A DNA stretch of 64,000 nt, taken from the NCBI RefSeq assembly GCF_003030345.1, contig NZ_CP028158.1:434001-498000 (forward strand). The letters are read 5' to 3'. The notes below the pieces were generated by a model that did no database searches, was not told where the DNA came from, and saw nothing but the letters and a program-made list of their open reading frames with translations. This document shows, one piece after another, positions 28,628 through 37,150 of the stretch. This DNA is from Plantactinospora sp. BC1. Lineage in GTDB: Bacteria; Actinomycetota; Actinomycetes; Mycobacteriales; Micromonosporaceae. Each line of letters opens with the position of its first letter. Within the stretch, counting starts at the first letter, position 1. Position numbers and translations under genes: made by a program.

Positions 28628-30393
28628 CAGCCAACCAGAGCAACGGCACGCTGGTCGATCTCTTCACCCGGTCCCGGCGACGTCACGGCCAACGGCCGGC
28701 CGTCGGGGACGGCACGACCACCCTCTGCTACGACGAACTCGACCACCGGTCGGACGCGGTGGCCGCGCTGTTGCGCAGCCACGGGGTGGGCACCGAGGAC
28801 CGGGTGGGCGTCTGCCTGCCCCGCTCGGTCGACTTCGCCGTCGCGGTGCTGGGCATCCTGAAGGCTGGTGCGGCGTACGTCGCGGTGGATCCCCGCTATC
28901 CGGACGCCCGCCGGGGCCAGATGCTCGTCGGCAGCGGCGCCGACGTCGTCCTGGGTGACCCGTCCGCCCGGCCGGCCGGCGTCACGGCGACGTTCGTGTC
29001 GATCTCCGACTGGTCCGGCTTCGCGGGTCATGGCGTCGACCAGCCGCCGCTGCCGGAGAACGCCGCCAGTGTGCTCTTCACCTCCGGTTCCGCCGGGGAG
29101 CCGAAGGCGATCGTGCTCGAGCACCGCAACCTGGTCTCCTTCGCGACCAATCCGAGCCTGCCGCGGCTGGGCCCGGAGGACCGGACGGGACAGATCTCCA
29201 GCGTCTCCTTCGACGCCTTCCACTTCGAGATGTGGAACACCCTCGCCGCCGGTGCGCAGCTGGTGATCCTGCCGGCGGTCCCGGATCTGCTCGCGGCGGA
29301 TTTCCAACGGCAGATGAAGAGGTACGGCATCACCGCCATGCTCGTGCCCACCATGGTGGTCAACCACGTGGTGCGGGAGGATCGCGAGGCGTTCGCCTCG
29401 TTGCGGGTCCTCGCCGTCGGCGGTGACGTGCTGCAACCGGCCGCCTGCCGGGCACTGCTGGAGAGCCGCTTCGACGGCGACCTCTACAACCTGTACGGTC
29501 CGGCCGAGATCACCACCGCCTGCACCGCGCACCTGGTCACCGAGGAGGACGTCGCCGCCGACGTCGTACCGATCGGCACGCCGCTCGCCGGCGTGACCGT
29601 ACGGCTGCTCGGCCCCGGCCTCGACGAGGTGCCGGCGGGCGAACGCGGTGAGATCGTCGTCGGCGGACCCGGCCTGGCCCGTGGCTACCTCGGCCGCGCG
29701 GATCTGACGGCGGAGCGTTTCGTGACCGTCCAGATCGACGGCACACCGGTCCGGATGTACCGCACGGGCGACCTGGCGCGGCGGCGTGCGGACGGAACGC
29801 TGCTGTTCGTCGGCCGGGTCGACGACCAGGTGAAGATTCGCGGTTACCGCGTCGAACCCGGCGAGGTCGAGCAGGCACTGAGGCGGTACCCGGAGGTGCA
29901 GGACGCCGTGGTGCTCGCCGGTGGCGAGGGCGACGGCCGCACGCTCGTCGCCTTCGTGGCCCTCGCCGACGCCCTGAACGTCAAGGATCTGCGTGGTCGC
30001 GTCGAGCGCGATCTGCCGGACTACATGGTGCCGAGCCGCATCGTCATCCTCGACGAGATCCCCTTCACCCAGCACGGCAAGCGGGACGTCGTGGCGCTGC
30101 GCGCCGAACTCGAGCGTCAGGACGCCCGTGCCGAGGGCGTCGTGGCACCGCGGACCGAGACCGAACGGTACCTGGCGGCGCTCTGGGAGGAGCTGCTCAA
30201 CATCGAGCAGGTGGGCCGCGACGACGACTTCTTCACCCTGGGCGGCCACTCCCTGCTCGCCTTCCGGATGAGCCGACGGATCAGCCGTGAACTCGACGTC
30301 CGGCTCCCGTTCAACGAGATCCTGGACAACGCCACCCTGAAGGACCTCGCCGGGGAACTCGACTCGGCGCGTACGGCCGGAGCCGTGCAGTGA
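28624..30393 (+). CDS. Stand-alone adenylation-carrier didomain (A-T)
   Basis: A 589-residue A-T protein. The A domain has SVLFTSGSAGEPKA, YNLYGPAEITTACT and DQVKIRGYRVEPGEVE; the carrier has TLGGHSLLAFRM (Ser about 540). There is no condensation domain. Pocket residues read by eye are about D-A-F-M-A-G-L-T-A-K, with no clear match. An A-T didomain directly coupled to a P450 is the known arrangement for beta-hydroxylating an amino acid while it is tethered (for example NovH/NovI and NikP1/NikQ). The amino acid would then be transferred to the assembly line or released. Confidence 0.9.
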   Translation: MTANQSNGTLVDLFTRSRRRHGQRPAVGDGTTTLCYDELDHRSDAVAALLRSHGVGTEDRVGVCLPRSVDFAVAVLGILKAGAAYVAVDPRYPDARRGQMLVGSGADVVLGDPSARPAGVTATFVSISDWSGFAGHGVDQPPLPENAASVLFTSGSAGEPKAIVLEHRNLVSFATNPSLPRLGPEDRTGQISSVSFDAFHFEMWNTLAAGAQLVILPAVPDLLAADFQRQMKRYGITAMLVPTMVVNHVVREDREAFASLRVLAVGGDVLQPAACRALLESRFDGDLYNLYGPAEITTACTAHLVTEEDVAADVVPIGTPLAGVTVRLLGPGLDEVPAGERGEIVVGGPGLARGYLGRADLTAERFVTVQIDGTPVRMYRTGDLARRRADGTLLFVGRVDDQVKIRGYRVEPGEVEQALRRYPEVQDAVVLAGGEGDGRTLVAFVALADALNVKDLRGRVERDLPDYMVPSRIVILDEIPFTQHGKRDVVALRAELERQDARAEGVVAPRTETERYLAALWEELLNIEQVGRDDDFFTLGGHSLLAFRMSRRISRELDVRLPFNEILDNATLKDLAGELDSARTAGAVQ

Positions 30394-31607
30394 CCCGGGG
30401 GGCGGGCACCGTCGACCTCACCGATGTCGACGTGTTCGTCGCGGGTGGTCACCCGGCCGTCTTCGCGCACCTGCGCGCGCACGACCCGATCCATCTGAAC
30501 CAGGGCGCCGACGGCAGCCGGTTCTGGGCACTGACCCGGTACGAGGACGTCCTGTGGGCGTACAGCAGCCACGAGCTGTTCGGCTCCACCCGGGGTGCCA
30601 TCGTCGGCGGTTCGTTCCGCAGCGAGGAGGACACCTCGGCCGGGAAGATGCTGGTCTCCACCGACCTGCCCCGGCACCGGATGCTGAAGCAGATCATCCA
30701 TCCCGCCATGTCGACCAGCGTCGCCAAGCGGGTCGCCGCCCGGGTGTCGGTGCTCCTGGACGACGCGCTGGCGCGGCTGCGCCGGAACGGGGGCGGCGAC
30801 TTCGCCACCGAGGTGGCCACCGAACTCCCCGCTGGCGCGCTCATGGAGATCATGGGGTTGTCGCACGAGGAGGCGCACCATCTGATCGGCCTGACCCGAC
30901 GCATGGTGGGCTACCGGGACGAGGTGTTCGTCGAGACCGGCGGGGACGAGCGGTTGCGTCTGGCCTGGTTGCAGGCGGAGATCTTCGAGTTCTTCACCGA
31001 CGTGGTGGCCGCGCGCCGCCGTGACCCGGGCGAGGATCTGATCACGATGCTGCTGCACGGCACGGTCAACGGACGGAAGCTGACCGAGGAAGAGGTCTTC
31101 TACAACTGCATGAACGTCGCGGTCGGTGGCAACGAGACGTCGTCGTACACCGGGTGTACCGGTCTGCTGGCGTTGCTGGACCATCCCGATCAGTACGACC
31201 TGCTGCTGAGCCGGCCGGCGATCGGGAGCACGGTCGTCGACGAGATGCTCCGCTGGAGTTCGACCAACGCATACGTCCAGCGCGTCGTGCTGCGCGACGT
31301 CGAGCGCGGCGGTGTCACCTTCCGGGCGGGCGAGTCCGTGACGCTGTGGAACTACTCGGCCAACCGCGACGAGCGGGTCTTCGCCGACGGCGACCGGTTC
31401 GACGCGACCCGGTCCCCGAACCGGCACCTCTCCTACGGAGCGGGGCTGCACCGGTGCGTCGGCGCCCCGGTCGCGCAAGCCGAACTGTCGCTGCTCGTGG
31501 AGAAGATCGCCGCCCAGGGGCTGCGACTGAAGCTCGCCGGGGACGTCCGCAGGCTCCGGTCCAACTTCATCCTCGGCGTCACCAGCCTTCCCGTGGAACC
31601 CGTCTGA
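30390..31607 (+). CDS. Cytochrome P450, probably acting on a carrier-bound amino acid
   Basis: A 405-residue bacterial P450: I-helix VGGNETSSYTG (the usual acidic-alcohol pair is altered to E-T), ExxR in DEMLRWSS, and haem loop SYGAGLHRCVGAPVA with Cys356 as the thiolate ligand. The GTG overlaps the stop of the A-T gene. Translational coupling to an A-T didomain supports oxidation of the aminoacyl-carrier substrate. Electron partners are not encoded in the window. Confidence 0.92.
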   Translation: MTRGAGTVDLTDVDVFVAGGHPAVFAHLRAHDPIHLNQGADGSRFWALTRYEDVLWAYSSHELFGSTRGAIVGGSFRSEEDTSAGKMLVSTDLPRHRMLKQIIHPAMSTSVAKRVAARVSVLLDDALARLRRNGGGDFATEVATELPAGALMEIMGLSHEEAHHLIGLTRRMVGYRDEVFVETGGDERLRLAWLQAEIFEFFTDVVAARRRDPGEDLITMLLHGTVNGRKLTEEEVFYNCMNVAVGGNETSSYTGCTGLLALLDHPDQYDLLLSRPAIGSTVVDEMLRWSSTNAYVQRVVLRDVERGGVTFRAGESVTLWNYSANRDERVFADGDRFDATRSPNRHLSYGAGLHRCVGAPVAQAELSLLVEKIAAQGLRLKLAGDVRRLRSNFILGVTSLPVEPV

Positions 31608-31685
31608 GGGCGCTCGTGCCTGACCCGACCGCCCCTCGCGGGGCCGTCCAACGATCCGAACGACACGCTCGGCCGAGGGGGATGT

Positions 31686-32888
31686 GTGGAACGTATCGCG
31701 GTGGTCTACGACGTGGGTGCTGCCACCCCGACCGAGATCCTGGGCAGTCTCGACGGCTTGGCGGAGCCGGTCTTCGTGCTGCCCGACTCCGAGCAGGGCA
31801 GTGAACTTGCCGAGCTGATCTCCGACTTCGCCGCGGTGACGACCTTCGACACCGTTCTCGACCACCGGCCGCGCGGCGTGCTCACCTTCAGCGACTACCA
31901 GCTGGAGCCGGCCGCGAATCTCGCCGAACGACTCGGCGTGCCATTCCACTCCCCGGAGGCCGCGCTCAACATCACCAGGAAGTTCCGGCAGCGGTCGATC
32001 CTCAACGAACGCGGGGTGGACCCCACCCCCACCACCCTGCTCACCAGCCTGGCGGCGGCGGCCGCAGTCGCCGGCCAGATCCCGCTTCCCGCCGTGCTGA
32101 AACCGAACCGGGGGTTCGGTGGCACGAACACCTATCTCGTCGAGTCGACGGAAGAACTGTTGACGCTCGCGGAGAGGCTGTTCGGCGCCGAGGAGGTCGC
32201 CCCGGACGACGGGTACGTCGCCGAGGGCCTGATCGCCGGCGTCGATGTCGCGCCTCCCTGGGGAAACTATGTCTCGGTGGAGTCCATGGTTCGGGGCGGC
32301 GAGATCAGCCACATCGGGATAACCGGAAAGCTGGCGCTGACGCCTCCCTTCCGGGAACAGGGCAGTTACCTGCCGGCCCGCACGGACGCGTTCGACGCGG
32401 ACGCCGTACTCGCGCTGACCACGAACGCACTCACCGCACTCGGAGTCGGCGACTCGATCTGTCACACCGAGGTCAAGCTGACTCCGGACGGTCCCCGGAT
32501 CATCGAGGTGAACGGCCGCCTCGGCCATCCCATCTACGACCTGTTCAAGCGGGCACACCGCGTCGACCTGATTCGGGTGGCGGCCCAGTTGGCGCTGGGG
32601 GAGCGGCCGGCGATCCGGCTCCACCCCAGCCGGGACGTCGTGTACCACTACTTCGGTTTGCCGCCGGTGGGCGCGTGGAAGCTGTCGGAGATCTCCGGGC
32701 TCGGGCAGTTGCGTGCGCGCGGCGAGGTGGAGCAGGTGTCGCTGCTCATCAAACCTCCGTCGTCACTCGATTGGCGACGCGGCTTCCAGGAGCGGATCTA
32801 CACCTGCATCGGTCGTACCGACAACCACGCGGCGCTGGCGGATTTCGCCAGCCGGATCGACGACATCCTCGGCATCCGCTACCTGTAG
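31686..32888 (+). CDS. ATP-grasp ligase (carboxylate-amine/amino-acid ligase type)
   Basis: A 400-residue ATP-grasp protein: ATP-binding PAVLKPNRGFGGTNTYLV, hinge DGYVAEGLIAG, SVESMVRGGEISHIGITGK, and metal-binding EVKLTPDGPRIIEVNGRLGH. The GTG at 31686 has GAGGGGG a few bases upstream; an ATG at 31682 is out of frame. The family joins a carboxylate to an amine through an acyl phosphate, as in L-amino-acid ligases. It is the last gene of the left biosynthetic operon, so it may attach an amino acid or amine to the product outside the assembly line. Confidence 0.88.
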   Translation: MERIAVVYDVGAATPTEILGSLDGLAEPVFVLPDSEQGSELAELISDFAAVTTFDTVLDHRPRGVLTFSDYQLEPAANLAERLGVPFHSPEAALNITRKFRQRSILNERGVDPTPTTLLTSLAAAAAVAGQIPLPAVLKPNRGFGGTNTYLVESTEELLTLAERLFGAEEVAPDDGYVAEGLIAGVDVAPPWGNYVSVESMVRGGEISHIGITGKLALTPPFREQGSYLPARTDAFDADAVLALTTNALTALGVGDSICHTEVKLTPDGPRIIEVNGRLGHPIYDLFKRAHRVDLIRVAAQLALGERPAIRLHPSRDVVYHYFGLPPVGAWKLSEISGLGQLRARGEVEQVSLLIKPPSSLDWRRGFQERIYTCIGRTDNHAALADFASRIDDILGIRYL

Positions 32889-32951
32889 ATCACCGGCTCG
32901 CCGCTCGTGCGCGGATCGCTGCGGCCGGACGGCTCGGCTCCGGGGGAGGAG

Positions 32952-32984
32952 GCGGCGGCGGACATCGGGCGCCCGCGCCGCCGC
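32952..32984. terminator. Bidirectional hairpin between convergent ATP-grasp and MFS genes
   Basis: A 9-bp perfect GC stem (32952-32960 with 32976-32984) has a 15-base loop that itself contains the palindrome GGGCGCCC. It lies between two converging stops and ends one base before the MFS stop codon. There is no T-tract, as is common in actinomycetes. Confidence 0.55.
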
Positions 32985-34244
32985 TCAGGTGGCGAGGTCC
33001 CTGGCCAGGTACCCCGGAAGTCGGAGCAGTGCGAGCGCGACCAGGCCGGCGATGACGGCGGCTCCCGGATAGAGGTACAGCGACAGCCCGGCGCTCGCCG
33101 CCACGGCACCGCCCAGCCACCCGCCGACTGCCGCACCGAGGAAGGCGACTCCCCGGGACACTCCGGAGATCCGCCCGATCGCTTCCGCTCCGGCGACCTG
33201 CTGCCGCATCGCCCGCCAGCCGACGTTGAACACCGTGGCGCCGCAGGTCTCCAGGGCGAGCGCGCCGATCACCCAGCTGATGTGGGCGGGCCTTGCCATC
33301 AGCAGGCAGGCGACCATCGAGAGCAGCAGACCGATCGCGAGCGTGCCGGGATAGCCCAGCCGGCGCTGGAGGCGGGGCAGCGCCGCCACGACCAGCGAGA
33401 AGATCGCCGTCCCCGTCATGATCAATCCGACCGTCGGCGCCGGCACGTCGAACCGGTCGCGGAGCTGGAAGATCGCCACGATGTGCAGCGCTCCGACACA
33501 GACGTTCGTCGTCGTGCTCAGAAGCATGCCGAGCCGGATCGAGCGGGTCCGGAACGCCAGCCCGATTCCCTCGCCGATCTCGCGGAGCAGGTTGCGGGTC
33601 GTCGCCGGGCGCCGGGGCGCCGCCCGGGGCGCCAGTGGCGGCAGCGAGAGGAGCAGCAGCCCGGCGACCAGGAAACTGGCCGCGTCGAAGACGATCGCGC
33701 CGACCCCCGGGCCCAGGGTGACCAGCAGGCCGGCGAGGCCGGGCCCGACCACCGCGCAGACGATGCGGCTGACCTCCAGCCGGGAGTTGGCGCTGACCAG
33801 CCGCTCCGCCGGGACGATCCGCGGAATGCACGACTCGTACCCGGGCAGCAGGGCGGCGAGCAGACACGCCAGGAGCAGCGCGCTCACGGCGAGCGTCACG
33901 GGCCCGGCAGCACCGAAGTGCAGCATGGCCGCCAACACCAGCAGTGCCGCCGTCGCCGCCGCGGAGAGCGTGGCGAGCAGCCGGCGCTGGTCGAAGCGGT
34001 CCGCGAGCGCGCCGCCGAGGATGCCCAGGGCGATGTGCGGCACCATCGTCATGCCGAATGCGATCGACATGGCGCCGGCGGAGCGGGTGGTGGCGTACAC
34101 GATCAGCGGCAGCGCGACGATGAACACCTCGTCGCCGAGCTGGCTGACCGTCTGCGCGGTCCAGAAGCGGATGAAGGTCCGGCCGGAAGGGAGCTTTCGG
34201 CCGGACTCTTCGTGAGTCACCACCGCATCGGTCGTCGGCGACAT
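32985..34244 (-). CDS. MFS transporter (EntS-like exporter) of the peptide-A operon
   Basis: 419 residues with 12 hydrophobic helices; the start region FIRFWTAQTVSQLGDEVFIVALPLIVYATTRSAGAMSIAFG and loop GGALADRFDQRR are typical of the EntS/MFS_3 group. The ATG at 34244 has GGGAGAGGG just upstream; the open frame upstream of it is a shadow. It is the third gene after the 26-residue peptide and the RRE-HDO enzyme, 23 bases behind the latter, so it is a likely exporter of the matured product. Confidence 0.87.
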   Translation of the reverse strand: MSPTTDAVVTHEESGRKLPSGRTFIRFWTAQTVSQLGDEVFIVALPLIVYATTRSAGAMSIAFGMTMVPHIALGILGGALADRFDQRRLLATLSAAATAALLVLAAMLHFGAAGPVTLAVSALLLACLLAALLPGYESCIPRIVPAERLVSANSRLEVSRIVCAVVGPGLAGLLVTLGPGVGAIVFDAASFLVAGLLLLSLPPLAPRAAPRRPATTRNLLREIGEGIGLAFRTRSIRLGMLLSTTTNVCVGALHIVAIFQLRDRFDVPAPTVGLIMTGTAIFSLVVAALPRLQRRLGYPGTLAIGLLLSMVACLLMARPAHISWVIGALALETCGATVFNVGWRAMRQQVAGAEAIGRISGVSRGVAFLGAAVGGWLGGAVAASAGLSLYLYPGAAVIAGLVALALLRLPGYLARDLAT

Positions 34245-34267
34245 GGTTCCCTCTCCCGGGCAGGGTG

Positions 34268-35305
34268 CTACAGGCTGAAGTAGTCGACCTTCACCCGGGG
34301 GATGTAGTTCGAGATGTCCGAGTAGTACTGCACGATCTGGTCGTGGAACTGGTCGTACGAGTGCTTCAGGTCGTGCAGGTTGTTGACCACGACGTGTGCC
34401 TGCCTGCCGGGGATGTCGCCCAGGATCCGCGTGGCCTGACCGATCAGGCTGGCGTGCTCCGCCTGCACGTCGATGCCCATGTGCCGGATGACCGGGTCGA
34501 CCGAGTCCTCGGGGAAGCCGGCCGCCACCGCCGCGCGGCGCATGCTCGCCGCCCCACCCTCGAAGTCGTCCGCCCGGGCCTCGAAGAGCGAGGTGCAGGC
34601 GATGTAGGAGAGGGTGTCCTGGCGGGCGATCTCGCACAGGTTGTTGACCAGCGACCAGGTGCCGATGATCGGGTGCGCGGACCTGACCTGCTCCTCGGGG
34701 ACGCCCATCTGGACGAGACTGCCCAGCAGCATGCCGGCGTGGTTCCACTCGTCCACGAAGTACTCCGACAGCAGCGGCACCAGGCGCTCGTCCCGGCAGT
34801 GGGCGATCGCGGTGCTGATGTGCTTCGGCGCCGACTTGACGTAGTGGTAGGTCTCCAGGATCAGGCCGAGGAAGACCTCCGGCCGCAGGTCGCCGTGCTC
34901 AAGGTCGGCGAAGAGGTGGTGGAACCCGATCTGCCGGGCCCACATCTCGCAGCTCGCGTCGATCTGTGCGGCGAACACGTCGCCGGGAATATATTCGGTC
35001 GGGGTCTCCCGGCGCAGCAGACCGGCCTCGTGCAACGTGCTCACGATCTGTCGTACGGACGCCTCGTCGACGCCCGACAGTTTGGCGATCTCCGGAATGG
35101 TGTGCCGCCCGTCGAGATACCGCTTGACGGTCAGCAGCGCCGTACGGGTCCCCTCTTCCTCGCTGATCTCGAAGTGTTCCCGTCCGACGATCATCAGCAT
35201 GGGCTGGTCGCTGGAGAGTTCACGGAATGTGCAGTGGCGCAGCCGAGGATAGTCCAACTCGGCCAGCGGGTCGATTATGTCGGGCTGGGGAATGACTGCG
35301 GTCAT
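34268..35305 (-). CDS. HDO-family non-heme iron oxidase with N-terminal PqqD/RRE-like domain
   Basis: 345 residues. Residues about 18-100 (FRELSSDQPMLMIVG, LTVKRYLDGRHTIPEIAKL, VRQIVSTLHEAGLLRR) have the PqqD-like winged-helix pattern used as a RiPP recognition element. Residues about 105-340 are a heme-oxygenase-like helical oxidase: ETYHYV at 151-156, DEWNH at 185-189, FEAR at 241-244 and VQAEH at 280-284 offer the Glu/His/Asp ligand set of HDO diiron enzymes. The ATG at 35305 is preferred (AAGGAGA upstream); the longer open frame overlaps the attenuator hairpin. It lies between the 26-residue peptide gene and an exporter. Inference: it binds the peptide and oxidises it. PqqC-like cofactor-free oxidases are the alternative. 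Confidence 0.8.
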   Translation of the reverse strand: MTAVIPQPDIIDPLAELDYPRLRHCTFRELSSDQPMLMIVGREHFEISEEEGTRTALLTVKRYLDGRHTIPEIAKLSGVDEASVRQIVSTLHEAGLLRRETPTEYIPGDVFAAQIDASCEMWARQIGFHHLFADLEHGDLRPEVFLGLILETYHYVKSAPKHISTAIAHCRDERLVPLLSEYFVDEWNHAGMLLGSLVQMGVPEEQVRSAHPIIGTWSLVNNLCEIARQDTLSYIACTSLFEARADDFEGGAASMRRAAVAAGFPEDSVDPVIRHMGIDVQAEHASLIGQATRILGDIPGRQAHVVVNNLHDLKHSYDQFHDQIVQYYSDISNYIPRVKVDYFSL

Positions 35306-35341
35306 GGCGGTCTCCTTCTTCGTCGGTTCAGCAGGGTCTGC

Positions 35342-35382
35342 ACGGGTCGGTGGGCCGCCGAAAAGCGAGCCCACCGACCCGT
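35342..35382 (-). terminator. Strong hairpin (attenuator) between peptide A gene and its HDO gene
   Basis: A perfect 14-bp stem (ACGGGTCGGTGGGC at 35342-35355 pairing with 35369-35382) has a 13-base loop. It starts 8 bases after the stop of the 26-codon gene and ends 37 bases before the HDO start. A partial terminator here would give more peptide transcript than enzyme transcript, as is common for RiPP precursors. Confidence 0.75.
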
Positions 35383-35389
35383 CCTGGCC

Positions 35390-35470
35390 TCAGCCGCAGC
35401 GGACGACCGCCGACAGCTTGGACTCCTGCTTGGGAGCCGCGACCTTCTTAAGGGAGATCTTCACCGACAT
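35390..35470 (-). CDS. Peptide A: 26-residue putative precursor peptide ending in VVRCG
   Basis: A 26-codon gene: start MSVKISLKKVAAPKQ, end ESKLSAVVRCG. It is basic (five Lys, one Arg, one Glu) with a single Cys at residue 25 and a C-terminal Gly. Support for translation is AAGGAGGTG ending 9 bases before the ATG, a SARP-type promoter upstream, a perfect hairpin directly after the stop, and an RRE-containing oxidase as the next gene. Inference: the N-terminal part is a leader recognised by the RRE and the C-terminal Cys-Gly region is the modified core. A structural or regulatory small protein is possible. I do not recognise the family. Confidence 0.72.
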   Translation of the reverse strand: MSVKISLKKVAAPKQESKLSAVVRCG

Positions 35471-35623
35471 GATGTGACACCTCCTTCTCCTGGACGAAGG
35501 GTCGGGGAGGTTCGGGTCCGATTCGGCTGATCCCCGATTGGCGCCGACTGAGGTGAGTCAAGCATGTCAATAGTGGGTAACGCAAGGGCAAATTTTTTGG
35601 ACGGAGTCGCGCATGATATTGCC

Positions 35624-35655
35624 GCATTATTAATCCACAATGTGTCCGGGATTTC
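35624..35655 (-). promoter_or_regulatory. SARP-type promoter of the peptide A operon
   Basis: On the minus strand: GAAATCC (35655-35649), N4, CACATTG (35644-35638), N8, TAATGC (35629-35624) as the -10. Spacing matches the other SARP-type elements here (11-bp period, 8 bp to the -10), and the pair is closest to the second and third heptamers of the 48139 element (GAAATCG, CACATCC). The predicted leader is about 145 bases. A TTGACA at 35570-35565 could mark a second start but has no good -10. The rest of the 375-base gap 35471-35845 is AT-rich and shows no other gene. Confidence 0.6.
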
Positions 35656-35825
35656 GTCCGGGATCACGCCACGCAAGCCGATCTCCACACACGTGGAATC
35701 CAGCATGAATTCGGCGCCGACCCCGCATACGAACAGGGGTCGGACACCGTGCCGGGCGGCCTCTCCGGCAGTTCGGGAATCAGCGGCGCACAACGCTTCC
35801 GCGCCTGCCGGATTTCTCCGTCCGG

Positions 35826-35842
35826 GGGCCGGGTGCCGGCCC
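35826..35842 (-). terminator. Hairpin after the amidohydrolase gene
   Basis: The 7-bp stem GGGCCGG/CCGGCCC with a 3-base loop begins 3 bases beyond the amidohydrolase stop. It would end the peptide B operon before the peptide A promoter. Confidence 0.45.
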
Positions 35843-35845
35843 TGG

Positions 35846-37150
35846 CTATGCCGTCGGCCGGCCCGGGGCGGAGAGCAGCGCGGCCACCCCGGGCAGCATC
35901 CGGGCGGCCGCGTCGCGGTACAACTCGGTCAGGACGTCGTCAGGCAGGTCGAGGCCGTACAGCGGGCCCGGGTCGACCGGGTCCAGCGGGGCGAACGCGT
36001 CGTCGTCGGTCTCCAGCACCCGGAACTGTTCCCGGTAGGTACCGGCGTCCTGGGCGCGGTCGCCGCCGAAGAGCACCCGACCGGCGAACTCCCGGAGGAA
36101 GCGCGCGGCGTGCCGCGGCTGCCGGGCCAGGACCCGATGCCGGGCGCCGAGCTCCACGTACAGGTTGGGATGCCGGCGCAGCGACGCGGCCAGCACGTCG
36201 AGCCGTTCGCCGTACCCGTCGAGATGGGCGGCGACGAGGCGCAGCCGGGGGAACCGGGTCAACACCCGGTCCCGCCGGGCGTGGACCTCCTGCTGGGACA
36301 GTCCGCCGGGGCGGCGACGCGACCACGGCGCCCGGTAGAGCCGCCGCAGCGCCTCGTTCCGGGCGTCCCACGGCCGGTACGTGGCGATGTCGTCGCCGCA
36401 GTGCACGATCACCGGTACACCCAGCTCGGCCGCCGCCGCCCAGAACGGGTCCAGCCGCAGGTCGTCGAGGTGGATCGGGTCCGCTGGCACCGGACCCACC
36501 CCGTGGTCGTCGACCCCGAAGCCCTTGTCGTGTGCCTCGTTCACCAGGACCGCACCGTGCCGCGTCACGTCCTCGTGGAGCCGTTCCGCGAGCAGGGCAC
36601 CGCCGTTCGTCCGCCGGACCAGGGACCAGTCGACGGTGGCCGCGGCGAGGAACCGGCCCGGCGCCGCGGCGACGAATCGGCGTGCGGTATCCGCGGTGGT
36701 GTCCCCGCGGTCGGCGAAGCCGCCGGTGATCGCGACGGCGACGTTGACCGAGTTCATCAGGCGGACCCGCTCGGCCGCGTCCGCGTCGCCGAGCCCGAGG
36801 TGCGCGTGCACGTCGACCACCGGGAACCGGGCCGCCACCGGCTCGGAGCCGGGCACCTCCAGCAGCGGTTCGGGCCGGTAGTCGAAGATCGACACATCCG
36901 GCGGCGGGTCGAAGACCATGAGCCAGGCCCGCCCGTCGCCGGGAATCTCGATCTCCACCGAGCCGTCCTGCCAGCTCAGATGGCGCTTGCGCACCAGATC
37001 GGTCAGGCGCGTGTGCCGGTAGCCGGGCGCCTCCAGGGTGGCTGTGGCGCCGGCCTCGCCGTACACCGAGACGAGTCGGCTGTGCTCGTCGTACGGCTGC
37101 GTCTCGACCCGGCATCCGGCCGCCCGGAACACCGGCTTCTCCGCGCTCAT
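35846..37150 (-). CDS. Amidohydrolase-2-family metal-dependent hydrolase
   Basis: 434 residues. An N-terminal all-beta extension of about 115 residues precedes the TIM barrel: VVDVHAHLG (HxH metal motif), VIVHCGDD, LVAAHLDGYG and LFGGDRAQD (metal Asp) give the full ligand series of the ACMSD/amidohydrolase-2 group. The family hydrolyses amides or decarboxylates acids. Its ATG overlaps the stop of the 2OG oxygenase, and it is the last gene of the five-gene peptide B operon. The N-terminal extension has no recognised function and could bind the substrate or peptide. Confidence 0.85.
   Translation of the reverse strand: MSAEKPVFRAAGCRVETQPYDEHSRLVSVYGEAGATATLEAPGYRHTRLTDLVRKRHLSWQDGSVEIEIPGDGRAWLMVFDPPPDVSIFDYRPEPLLEVPGSEPVAARFPVVDVHAHLGLGDADAAERVRLMNSVNVAVAITGGFADRGDTTADTARRFVAAAPGRFLAAATVDWSLVRRTNGGALLAERLHEDVTRHGAVLVNEAHDKGFGVDDHGVGPVPADPIHLDDLRLDPFWAAAAELGVPVIVHCGDDIATYRPWDARNEALRRLYRAPWSRRRPGGLSQQEVHARRDRVLTRFPRLRLVAAHLDGYGERLDVLAASLRRHPNLYVELGARHRVLARQPRHAARFLREFAGRVLFGGDRAQDAGTYREQFRVLETDDDAFAPLDPVDPGPLYGLDLPDDVLTELYRDAAARMLPGVAALLSAPGRPTA

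Noticed and set aside
35461-35793. 110-codon minus-strand ORF overlapping peptide A and its promoter
   Set aside because: It has no ribosome site or recognisable domain, and it runs through the SARP-type promoter and the ribosome site of peptide A.
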